Under the pieces are notes generated by a model. It saw only the letters and a list, made by a program, of their open reading frames with translations, searched no databases and was not told the DNA's origin. Positions 17,259 to 24,314 of a stretch of 64,000 bases of DNA are shown here, piece by piece. A program made the translations under genes and the position numbers. Positions within the stretch are counted from its first letter, which is position 1. Each line of letters opens with the position of its first letter. The stretch comes from JAUYQR01 sp043727195 (GTDB taxonomy: Bacteria; Pseudomonadota; Alphaproteobacteria; Rhodobacterales; Rhodobacteraceae), in NCBI GenBank assembly GCA_043727195.1, contig JAYSYZ010000136.1, positions 1 through 64,000 of the forward strand, given 5' to 3'.

Positions 17259-18665
17259 TCAGGTGCCACAATAGGTGACATAGGGGCCAAATCCGGTCGG
17301 GGCGGGCAGCATGTAGGCCTCGCTCTCCACGAACGGTGCCTGTAGGGCGGCCAGCAGGGCATGGAACGGGGCCATGTCGCCAGCGGTCGCCGCGTCCAGT
17401 GCCGCCTCCACCTGATGGTTGCGCGGGATCACCGCCGGGTTTGCCGCAAGCAGCCGCGCCGCTACCCCCGCGCCCGCCCGCGCCCGCCAGCGCGGCAGCC
17501 AACCGGCCATCGCGCTGAAATCGTCGAACAGGGGCCGCAGCGCCGCCTCGTCGGCCAGCCGCCGGAATGTCAGCGTCCAGTCCGCGCCCTGCATCGCCAG
17601 CATCAGGTCATCGGCCAGCGCCGCATCCCCTGCGCCCTCGCCCTCCAGCCCCAGCTTGCGCCGCATCACCGCCAGCCAGGCGGTACGGTAGCGCCCGGCG
17701 ATCCCCTCCAGCATCCCGTTGGCCAGATCGACGGCCCGGTCCGCCGCCGCATCGAACAACGGCAGCAAAGTCTCGGCCAGCCGCGCCAGATTCCAGCTCA
17801 GGATCAGCGGCTGGTTGGCATAGGCATAGCGCCCCGTCCGGTCGATGGAGGAAAACACCGTCCCCGGCGCGTAAGCTTCCATGAAAGCGCAGGGGCCATA
17901 GTCGATGGTCTCGCCAGAAATTGCCATGTTGTCGGTGTTCATCACCCCATGGATGAAGCCAAGCCCCATCCATTCGGCGATCAGCGCGGCCTGCCGTCCG
18001 ATGACGGCGTCAAAGAACGCAAGATAGGGGTTCGCCGCGCCGGTCAGGTCGGGGTAATGCCGGGCAATCGCGTGATCGGCCAGCACCTTGACCGCCGCCG
18101 TCTCGCCCCGCGCGGCAAAGAACTGGAACGTGCCCACCCGGATATGACTGGCGGCCACCCGCGCCAGCACGGCACCGGGCAGCCAGACCTCGCGCGCGAC
18201 ATCTTCGCCGGTCGCAACCACCGCCAGCGACCGGGTGGTGGGCACCGCCAAAGCATGCATCGCCTCGGAGATCAGATATTCCCGCAGCATCGGCCCGATG
18301 GCAGCCTTGCCATCACCGCCACGCGAAAACGCGGTGCGGCCCGAGCCTTTCAGTTGGATATCCCAGCGCCGCCCGTCCGGCCCCCGCACCTCGCCCAGAA
18401 GATGCGCCCGCCCGTCGCCCAGTTGTGGCGAAAAGCCGCCGAACTGGTGGCCCGCGTAGGCCAGCGCCACCGGTTCCGCCCCCGGTGGCAGGGCCGCGCC
18501 GGAAAACCACCGGGCGGCATCCGCCTCGGTCAGATCAAGGCCAAGTGCTGTGGCAAGCCCCCGGTTCAGCACCAGCAGACGCGGGGCAGGGGCGACATCC
18601 GGCGCCACCCGCAGAAAGCTGCCGGGCACATCGCGGACATAGGTGTTTTCAAAGGCAGGCGTCAT
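17259..18665 (-). CDS. selO: Protein adenylyltransferase SelO (YdiU/UPF0061)
   Basis: Pseudokinase-fold enzyme that transfers AMP from ATP to Ser/Thr/Tyr of target proteins, linked to oxidative stress. Start set at ATG 18665 (MTPAFENTYVRD), giving the usual 468-residue length; an upstream extension is open but would run through the inverted repeats. Seen: GDGRAHLLGEVRG, LKGSGRTAFSRGGDGKAA (inverted nucleotide site), HGVMNTDNMAISGETIDYGP with metal-binding Asp/Asn. The chain ends YCGT, placing a Cys third from the end, the position of selenocysteine in eukaryotic SelO. Confidence 0.95.
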   Translation of the reverse strand: MTPAFENTYVRDVPGSFLRVAPDVAPAPRLLVLNRGLATALGLDLTEADAARWFSGAALPPGAEPVALAYAGHQFGGFSPQLGDGRAHLLGEVRGPDGRRWDIQLKGSGRTAFSRGGDGKAAIGPMLREYLISEAMHALAVPTTRSLAVVATGEDVAREVWLPGAVLARVAASHIRVGTFQFFAARGETAAVKVLADHAIARHYPDLTGAANPYLAFFDAVIGRQAALIAEWMGLGFIHGVMNTDNMAISGETIDYGPCAFMEAYAPGTVFSSIDRTGRYAYANQPLILSWNLARLAETLLPLFDAAADRAVDLANGMLEGIAGRYRTAWLAVMRRKLGLEGEGAGDAALADDLMLAMQGADWTLTFRRLADEAALRPLFDDFSAMAGWLPRWRARAGAGVAARLLAANPAVIPRNHQVEAALDAATAGDMAPFHALLAALQAPFVESEAYMLPAPTGFGPYVTYCGT

Positions 18666-18733
18666 CACAGGCTCCGCATTCCAGCCAGATATGCGCCGCG
18701 CCCCGTGCCTTCGCAAGCCGTCGGGGCAAAAGA

Positions 18734-18779
18734 CAAAAGTCATTGAAGACTTTTGGCAAATCTTTTTGAAAAGATTTGC
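18734..18779 (-). terminator. Two abutting perfect inverted repeats downstream of tRNA-Pro
   Basis: CAAAAGTC (18734-18741) and GACTTTTG (18748-18755) form an 8 bp stem with a 6-base loop. Immediately beside it GCAAATCTTTT (18756-18766) and AAAAGATTTGC (18769-18779) form an 11 bp perfect inverted repeat with a 2-base spacer. On the minus strand they follow tRNA-Pro, and the outer one is followed by TCTTTTG, so transcription termination of the tRNA is the simplest role. A protein-binding role for the selO promoter is the alternative. Confidence 0.6.
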
Positions 18780-18820
18780 GCCGCCCTTCGGCAGCCGCAT
18801 CGGATACTGATCTGGAAAAG

Positions 18821-18897
18821 TGGTCGGGGCGGAGGGATTCGAACTCTCGACCTACGGTACCCAAAACCGTCGCGCTACCAGGCTGCGCTACGCCCCG
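18821..18897 (-). tRNA. tRNA-Pro (anticodon TGG)
   Basis: On the minus strand the 77-nt sequence folds as a cloverleaf. The acceptor CGGGGCG pairs with CGCCCCG, discriminator A and an encoded CCA follow. The D arm has AGCCTGGTAGCG, the anticodon loop is TTTTGGGT with TGG, and the T loop is TTCGAAT. Followed downstream by the tandem inverted repeats. Confidence 0.97.
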
Positions 18898-19056
18898 ACG
18901 AGGGTTCCTTACAGGGGAATTCCGGGCTTGAAAAGCCTCGCTTTTCGCCCCTGTCGCGCCACGGCGTGACTTTGGCCGTCAAGGGATCAAAGCCCGCCGC
19001 TTTTGCACAACGAAAAGCAGAAAAAGGCGCAATTGCCAAACCGTCAGCCCGCCCCG

Positions 19057-19548
19057 TCACTCCCCACAGGGCCAGGCGGCCTTGTCTGCCGGCACCGCAG
19101 GATGGCGCAACTCCGCCCCTGGACCGATGCCCAGCTTGTCGGCCAGCCCGGCGTTGATCTCCAGCACGTAAACCACCTCCGGCCCGCCGTCGATCGGCGT
19201 CAGATCGCCGGGGACGGCGTTGGAATGGACGCGCGTGACCAGCCCCGATGCATCGGCAAAGATCATGTCCAGCGGGATCAGCGTGTTCTTCATCCAGAAC
19301 TGCGCCCGGCGCGGCGATTCGTAGACGAACAGCATCCCTGCGGCAGGGTCCATCGTTTCGCGGAACATCAGGCCCTGCGACCGCTCGGCCGGATCGTCGG
19401 CCAGTTCGACCGCAAAGCTTTCGCGCCCGCTGTCCCAGCGCAGATCGGCCCGGCCGGGTGCGCAGGACGCCTCGGCCAGCGCCGTGGCCCCGCTCAGCAG
19501 CAGGAACACCCCCGCCGTCAGGCCGTGCCGCGCGCCGCTGCTTCCCAT
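19057..19548 (-). CDS. DUF192 family exported protein
   Basis: Small uncharacterised family, usually periplasmic or lipid-anchored. Start set at ATG 19548 because the protein then begins with a signal peptide (MGSSGARHGLTAGVFLLLSG, cleavage likely after ALA around residue 26). Conserved blocks are seen: ERSQGLMFRETMDPAAGMLFVY, FWMKNTLIPLDMIFAD and YVLEINAGLADKLGI. 163 residues. The start lies 31 bp inside the 3' end of the cold-shock gene, implying co-transcription and coupling. Its biochemical role is unknown. Confidence 0.9.
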   Translation of the reverse strand: MGSSGARHGLTAGVFLLLSGATALAEASCAPGRADLRWDSGRESFAVELADDPAERSQGLMFRETMDPAAGMLFVYESPRRAQFWMKNTLIPLDMIFADASGLVTRVHSNAVPGDLTPIDGGPEVVYVLEINAGLADKLGIGPGAELRHPAVPADKAAWPCGE

Positions 19549-20051
19549 GATACCACCTGTACTGCCATGCGGCCCCGTTTGCCCTCCACGATGCGAAGTG
19601 CCACCGCCTCGCCCGCCGCAAGGTCGGCAAAGCCCGAGACGCGCAGCACTTCGACATGGATGAAGACATCCTCGCCGCGACCGAACACATTTGCAAAGCC
19701 GAAGCCCTTGCCCTTGTCGAACCATTTGACGCGTGCAGGTTCCAGCGGCAATGCCAAAATATCGGCACTGGCCATCTGGCCGGCTTCGTCCCCCAAGGGA
19801 AAGACCACGCCTTCGGGCGGGTCGATCTTCACCACTTCAACCGCTTGGACACCACGCAGCGTCTTTTGCACACGAACCGTAATCCCGGCCCCGTCGGCGA
19901 CGGACCCCTGGCCAAAGTTCCGCAGAACGTTGGCATGGAGCAAAATATCCGCATTGGTGTCGTCAGAAACTATGAAACCAAAACCCTTGGAAGGATCAAA
20001 CCATTTCACGCGACCATGCACCAGCTGCATGACCTCATCGTCTTCCGTCAT
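19518..20051 (-). CDS. Cold-shock protein with two CSD domains
   Basis: Nucleic-acid-binding protein made of two cold-shock domains joined by a linker of roughly 35 residues. Domain 1 (about residues 9-75) has GRVKWFDPSKGFGFIV (RNP1) and ADILLHANVL (RNP2). Domain 2 (about residues 108-175) has ARVKWFDKGKGFGFANV and EDVFIHVEVL. The start is ATG 20051 (MTEDDEVMQLVHGRV). 177 residues, against about 70 for a classical CspA; this tandem form is common in alphaproteobacteria. Likely functions are RNA chaperoning and anti-termination. Confidence 0.93.
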   Translation of the reverse strand: MTEDDEVMQLVHGRVKWFDPSKGFGFIVSDDTNADILLHANVLRNFGQGSVADGAGITVRVQKTLRGVQAVEVVKIDPPEGVVFPLGDEAGQMASADILALPLEPARVKWFDKGKGFGFANVFGRGEDVFIHVEVLRVSGFADLAAGEAVALRIVEGKRGRMAVQVVSWEAAARGTA

Positions 20052-20168
20052 TGCAGAGCCTTCTCCCCAGAATGAGCCCCTTGGCCGTTCAAATGCGGTC
20101 AATCTTGCGCCGGGTTCAAGGGTTAATTCGCATCGACCACGGGCAAGTGTGCAACACGCCGGCCAAAC

Positions 20169-20771
20169 TCAAGGATTCAACCGCTCGATCATCCAGTCAG
20201 CCATGGCCGACCCGCGCGACCAGCGAAACCGGTCATGCAACCGGAATGCGCCATCGGCCCAGAATTCGATTTCAGTCGGGATGATCCGGATGCCGCCCCA
20301 GAAAGGCGGGCGGTCGGGATTCGGTCCTTTGGTGACCGTCACTGCCGCAACCTTCGCCATCAGCGCCTCGCGCGACGACAGCGGTTGCGACTGGTCTGAC
20401 GCCCAGGCACCCAGCCGCGATTTCAGACTGCGGCTGGCGTAATAGGCATCCGCCTGCGGCCCTTCCTCGCGCTCGGTGACACCGCGCACCCGGATCTGGC
20501 GGCGCAGCGATTTCCAGTGCAGCACGAAAGCCGCCTTGCCGGACGCCTCGATCTCGCGCCCCTTCCGGGAGCCGTAGTTGGTGTAGAAAACGAACGCCGC
20601 CGCCTCGATCTCTTTCAAGAGCACCATCCGGGCGTTGGGCATGCCGTCCGCATCAACCGTCGCCAGCGCAATGGCGTTGGGGTCGTTCGGTTCCACCGGC
20701 TCTGCCTCGGCAAGCCAGGCGCGGGCGATGACAAAGGGATCGCTGCCCGCGAATATTCCGCCTCGCTCCAT
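20169..20771 (-). CDS. pdxH: Pyridoxamine 5'-phosphate oxidase
   Basis: FMN enzyme oxidising pyridoxine- or pyridoxamine-5'-phosphate to PLP. 200 residues. Seen: NAIALATVDADGMPNARMVLLK, FVFYTNYGSRKGREI, AFVLHWKSLRRQIRVRG, SRLGAWASDQSQPLSSR and the C-terminal EFWADGAFRLHDR and IERLNP. A strong AAGGAG ribosome site precedes ATG 20771. Divergent from fabI. Several PLP enzymes lie in this window (Kbl, Tpa, the aminotransferase at 22.9 kb, TauR). Confidence 0.97.
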   Translation of the reverse strand: MERGGIFAGSDPFVIARAWLAEAEPVEPNDPNAIALATVDADGMPNARMVLLKEIEAAAFVFYTNYGSRKGREIEASGKAAFVLHWKSLRRQIRVRGVTEREEGPQADAYYASRSLKSRLGAWASDQSQPLSSREALMAKVAAVTVTKGPNPDRPPFWGGIRIIPTEIEFWADGAFRLHDRFRWSRGSAMADWMIERLNP

Positions 20772-20870
20772 CCGGAAACTCCTTACTCCGGCGCAAGGTG
20801 CCGCCCTTGAAGCGTCAGCCCTCTTCGCCTACACGTCGATGTCAAGGCAAAGGTGGGCAAGGGGCGCGGA

Positions 20871-21701
20871 ATGTCAACCGGACTGATGCACGGCAAACGC
20901 GGGCTGATCATGGGCCTCGCGAATGACAAATCCATCGCCTGGGGCATCGCCCAGGCCGTTGCGGCACAGGGGGCGGAACTCGCCTTCTCCTATCAGGGCG
21001 AGGCGTTGAAAAAACGGGTGGAGCCGCTGGCGGCGTCCATCGGCATGACCCAGATGATCGAATGCGATGTGGCCAGCGAGGCCAGCCTTGACGCCTTGTT
21101 CGCCCATCTGAAAACCGTCTGGGGCAGCCTTGACTTCGTGGTCCATGCCATCGGCTTTTCCGACAAGAACGAATTGCGCGGCCGCTATGTCGATACCTCG
21201 CGCAGCAATTTCCTGATGTCGATGGACATTTCCGTCTACTCCTTCACCGCCGTCTGCCAGCGCGCCGCCGCGATGATGGGCCCCGGCGGCTCGCTCCTGA
21301 CGCTCACCTACTACGGCGCCGAAAAGGTCATGCCGCATTACAATGTCATGGGCCTGTGCAAGGCCGCGCTCGAGGCGTCGGTCAAATACATCGCCGAAGA
21401 CCTCGGCAAGGACGGCATCCGCTGCAACGCCATTTCTGCCGGCCCGATCAAGACGCTGGCGGCATCGGGCATCGGCGATTTCCGCTACATCATGAAATGG
21501 AACGAGTTGAACTCGCCGCTGCGCCGCAATGTCACGCAGGAAGAGGTCGGCAAGGCGGCGCTGTACCTGCTTTCGGACCTCGGCTCCGGCACCACCGGGG
21601 AAAACCTGCATGTCGATGCGGGCTACCACGCCGTCGGCATGAAGGCGATCGACGCGCCCGACATCGACCTTCTGGCCGCCAAGAAAGAAGCGGCGCTGTG
21701 A
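20871..21701 (+). CDS. fabI: Enoyl-[acyl-carrier-protein] reductase FabI
   Basis: NADH-dependent last reduction in each fatty acid elongation cycle; triclosan-type target. Start set at ATG 20871 (MSTGLMHGKRGLIMG). Seen: the divergent Rossmann motif GLANDKSIAWGIAQA, DFVVHAIGFSDKNEL, the catalytic Tyr-x6-Lys in HYNVMGLCKAALEAS, and ISAGPIKTLAASGI. 276 residues. Its stop overlaps the GTG start of the LysE-type exporter. Confidence 0.97.
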   Translation: MSTGLMHGKRGLIMGLANDKSIAWGIAQAVAAQGAELAFSYQGEALKKRVEPLAASIGMTQMIECDVASEASLDALFAHLKTVWGSLDFVVHAIGFSDKNELRGRYVDTSRSNFLMSMDISVYSFTAVCQRAAAMMGPGGSLLTLTYYGAEKVMPHYNVMGLCKAALEASVKYIAEDLGKDGIRCNAISAGPIKTLAASGIGDFRYIMKWNELNSPLRRNVTQEEVGKAALYLLSDLGSGTTGENLHVDAGYHAVGMKAIDAPDIDLLAAKKEAAL

Positions 21702-22309
21702 CGCCGGCCGCCTTTCTCGCCGTCGCGGGCCTCTTGACCATGGGCGCGGTCAGCCCCGGCCCCGCGGTGATCATGTCGGCCCGCACCGGCGTCAGCGAAG
21801 GGTTGCGCACCGGCTTCTTCCTGTCGCTTGGCATCGGGGCAGGGGCGGTGTTCTGGGCGGTCCTGGCGCTCAGCGGGATGGCGGTGATCTTCCAGATCGC
21901 GCCGACGCTGCTGTGGGCGTTCAAGATCGCGGGCGGGCTGTACCTGGTCTGGATGGCCATCGGCATGTGGCGGCACGCGGCCGAACCCTTGCCCGATGTG
22001 ACCGGCACGCCGCCGCGCTCGGCGTCGTCGGCGTTCCGGCTGGGCCTGTTCACCCAACTGTCGAACCCCAAGCCCGCCGTTTTGCTCAGCGCGATCTTCA
22101 TCGGCACCGTGCCGCCCGGCACGCCGCTCTGGATGCTCGTGGCGCTGCTCAGCTATCTCTTCGCGGTCGAGACGGGCTGGAACACTTTCGTTGCCCGGAT
22201 CTTTTCGCTCGACCGCACCCGCCGCGCCTATACCGGCCTGAAACCCCTGATCGACCGCGCATTCGGCGGTCTGCTCGGTCTGCTCGGCCTCAAGATCGCC
22301 GCCACCTGA
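21698..22309 (+). CDS. LysE/RhtB family amino-acid exporter
   Basis: Small inner-membrane exporter family (amino acids and derivatives). 203 residues, with about six hydrophobic segments. The family N terminus is recognisable in LLTMGAVSPGPAVIMSARTG, and FTQLSNPKPAVLLSAIF is the conserved second block. The start is GTG 21698, overlapping the fabI stop as GTGA, which indicates translational coupling. The substrate cannot be told. Confidence 0.88.
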   Translation: MTPAAFLAVAGLLTMGAVSPGPAVIMSARTGVSEGLRTGFFLSLGIGAGAVFWAVLALSGMAVIFQIAPTLLWAFKIAGGLYLVWMAIGMWRHAAEPLPDVTGTPPRSASSAFRLGLFTQLSNPKPAVLLSAIFIGTVPPGTPLWMLVALLSYLFAVETGWNTFVARIFSLDRTRRAYTGLKPLIDRAFGGLLGLLGLKIAAT

Positions 22310-22321
22310 AGGAGCCTGCCG

Positions 22322-22828
22322 ATGTCCGCTGAACGCCTGCCGCATGAAAAGGGTTTTCACGTCAGCTGGGATCAGATCCATCGTGACGCCCGCGCCCTCG
22401 CCTGGCGGCTGGATGGCAAAGGGCCGGATGAGGGCGCATGGCGCGCCGTGGTCGGCATCACCCGGGGCGGTCTGGTGCCTGCGATGATCGTGTCGCGCGA
22501 ACTCGACATCCGGGTCGTCGACACGATCAGCGTCCGCAGCTACAGCCACCAGTCGCAAACCTCGGCCAAGGTCATCAAGGCCCCGCAAGAGGCGTTGATG
22601 GGCGACGGCACCGGCATCCTGATCGTCGATGATCTGGTTGATACCGGCAAGACGCTGGAACTGGTGCGGAAACTCTACCCAAAGGCCCATTTCGCCACCG
22701 TCTATGCCAAGCCCTCGGGCAAACCGATGGTCGACAGCTATATCACCGAAGTCAGCCAGGACACCTGGATCTTCTTTCCGTGGGACATGGCGCTGCAATA
22801 CGTGCAACCGATGCGGGGAACCGACTGA
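22322..22828 (+). CDS. gpt: Xanthine(-guanine) phosphoribosyltransferase
   Basis: Purine salvage enzyme joining xanthine or guanine to PRPP. 168 residues, close to E. coli Gpt in pattern. The PRPP-binding loop is ILIVDDLVDTGKTLELV, and GITRGGLVPAMIVSREL and DTWIFFPWDMALQYVQP are family blocks. Start ATG 22322 lies 12 bp after the exporter stop and has a GGAG site. It may be part of the fabI transcript. Confidence 0.95.
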   Translation: MSAERLPHEKGFHVSWDQIHRDARALAWRLDGKGPDEGAWRAVVGITRGGLVPAMIVSRELDIRVVDTISVRSYSHQSQTSAKVIKAPQEALMGDGTGILIVDDLVDTGKTLELVRKLYPKAHFATVYAKPSGKPMVDSYITEVSQDTWIFFPWDMALQYVQPMRGTD

Positions 22829-22842
22829 TCCGCCCTTGACGC

Positions 22843-22894
22843 TTTCATTTTGGTCCAAATATCCTCCGGGGGCGCGGGGGTGGAAAACCCCCGC
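22843..22894. repeat. Intergenic hairpin with GGTCCAAATATCC motif
   Basis: In the 92 bp between gpt and the aminotransferase, TTTCATTTTGGTCCAAATAT is followed by a hairpin: GCGGGGG (22874-22880), 7-base loop, CCCCCGC (22888-22894). From memory, very similar elements recur between genes across Rhodobacteraceae genomes, but only this copy is in the window. No U-tract follows, so a simple terminator is not proven. Confidence 0.5.
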
Positions 22895-22920
22895 TCCGGC
22901 GGCACCCGAAGGAAACGCCG

Positions 22921-24117
22921 ATGACGACCTTTCCCCTCAACCCCGCCTTCGCCCGCACCGATCCGCCGCCGGTAATGGAGGCGCGGCGCTGGCTGCAGGG
23001 CGTGACCTTCCCGCCCGGCCGCCCGCTGATCAACGTCAGCCAGGCCGCCCCGGTGGACAGCCCGCCCCTCGGCCTGCGGCAGGCCCTTGCCGATGCCGCC
23101 CTCAATGACCCCGACGCGCATCTCTACGGCCCCGTCCTCGGTCTGCCCGCCCTCCGTGCCGAAATTGCCAGCCAGTGGTCGGCGGCTTACGGCGGCAGCA
23201 TCGCGCCCGCGCAGGTTGCCATCACCCAGGGCTGCAATCAGGCCTTCACTGCCGTGATGTCGACTCTCGCCGGGCCGGGGGATGCGGTGATCCTGCCGAC
23301 GCCATGGTATTTCAACCATAAAATGTGGCTCGACATGGCCTCGGTCACCGCCGTGCCGCTGGATACCGGCCCGACGCTGATCCCCTCGGCCGAGGCGGCG
23401 GCGCGGCTGATCACATCCGCGACCAGGGCAATCGTGCTGGTCAGCCCCAACAACCCCGGTGGCGTCGAATATCCGGCCGAGGTTCTGACCGCGTTTCGTG
23501 ACCTTGCCCGCGCCCACGGCCTTGCCCTGATCGTCGATGAAACCTACCGCGATTTCGACAGCCGCCACTCCGTTGACCTCGGGGGCCGTCCGCATGACCT
23601 GTTCACCGCTTCCGATTGGTCTGACACCTTCATCCACCTCTACAGCTTTTCCAAGGCTTACCGCCTGACCGGCCACCGCGTTGGCGCTATCGTCGCCTCC
23701 GAAGGGCGCGTGGCAGAGGTGGAGAAATTCCTTGATACCGTCGCCATCTGCCCCAGCCAGCTTGGCCAGATTGCAGCGCTCTGGGGCATGCGGAACCTTG
23801 GCGAGTGGGTGGCAGGCGAACGTGACGAAATCCTCGCCCGCCGCCGCGCGATGAGCGAAGGCTTTGCCGCGCTGCAGGGCTGGAAGCTGCTCGGCTGCGG
23901 CGCCTATTTCGCCTATGTCGAGCATCCGTTCGACATCGCCTCGGACGTCTTGTGCAAACGTCTGGTGACCGGGGCGTCGCTGCTGATGCTGCCCGGCACG
24001 ATGTTTCAGCCGGCAGGGTCAGCCGCCGGAAAACGTCAGATCCGCATCGCGTTCGCCAACGTCGATGCGGCCGGCATCGCCGAGATGTTCCGCCGTCTGG
24101 CCGCCTTCCGGCTCTGA
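22921..24117 (+). CDS. PLP-dependent aminotransferase, class I/II
   Basis: Fold-type I aminotransferase of 398 residues. Seen: AHLYGPVLGLPALRAEIA, ITQGCNQAFTAVMSTLAGPGD, VLVSPNNPGGVEYPAEVL, IVDETYRDFDSR and the PLP Lys in LYSFSKAYRLTGHRVG. The family acts on amino acids and 2-oxo acids, but the substrate is not determined by these motifs and the neighbours (gpt, ppiD) do not help. The start ATG 22921 has a GAAGGAA site. Confidence 0.93.
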   Translation: MTTFPLNPAFARTDPPPVMEARRWLQGVTFPPGRPLINVSQAAPVDSPPLGLRQALADAALNDPDAHLYGPVLGLPALRAEIASQWSAAYGGSIAPAQVAITQGCNQAFTAVMSTLAGPGDAVILPTPWYFNHKMWLDMASVTAVPLDTGPTLIPSAEAAARLITSATRAIVLVSPNNPGGVEYPAEVLTAFRDLARAHGLALIVDETYRDFDSRHSVDLGGRPHDLFTASDWSDTFIHLYSFSKAYRLTGHRVGAIVASEGRVAEVEKFLDTVAICPSQLGQIAALWGMRNLGEWVAGERDEILARRRAMSEGFAALQGWKLLGCGAYFAYVEHPFDIASDVLCKRLVTGASLLMLPGTMFQPAGSAAGKRQIRIAFANVDAAGIAEMFRRLAAFRL

Positions 24118-24200
24118 ATGCGCAATCGGGATGGGCCGCAAACCTTGCCAAAAGGTTAACAAAATTCGTGATATTGTGGGTTATCAATGGTTTATGAGTT

Positions 24201-24216
24201 ATAACACGCGTGTTAT
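24201..24216. promoter_or_regulatory. 16 bp perfect palindrome upstream of ppiD
   Basis: ATAACACGCGTGTTAT is a perfect palindrome in an A+T-rich stretch (about 24150-24215) unlike the surrounding GC-rich DNA. It lies 99 bp upstream of the ppiD start, in the only sizeable noncoding gap ahead of ppiD-trpE. It is probably a dimeric-repressor operator in that promoter region; the regulator is unknown. Confidence 0.55.
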
Positions 24217-24314
24217 CGCGGGGGGGTGGCCTCGCTTTTCCGGCTGCGCCACATCTTGCCCCGCCGCCCCCTTCGCTCTATTCACACCCCCAGACCCAAT
24301 CTCAAGGCAGAGCC

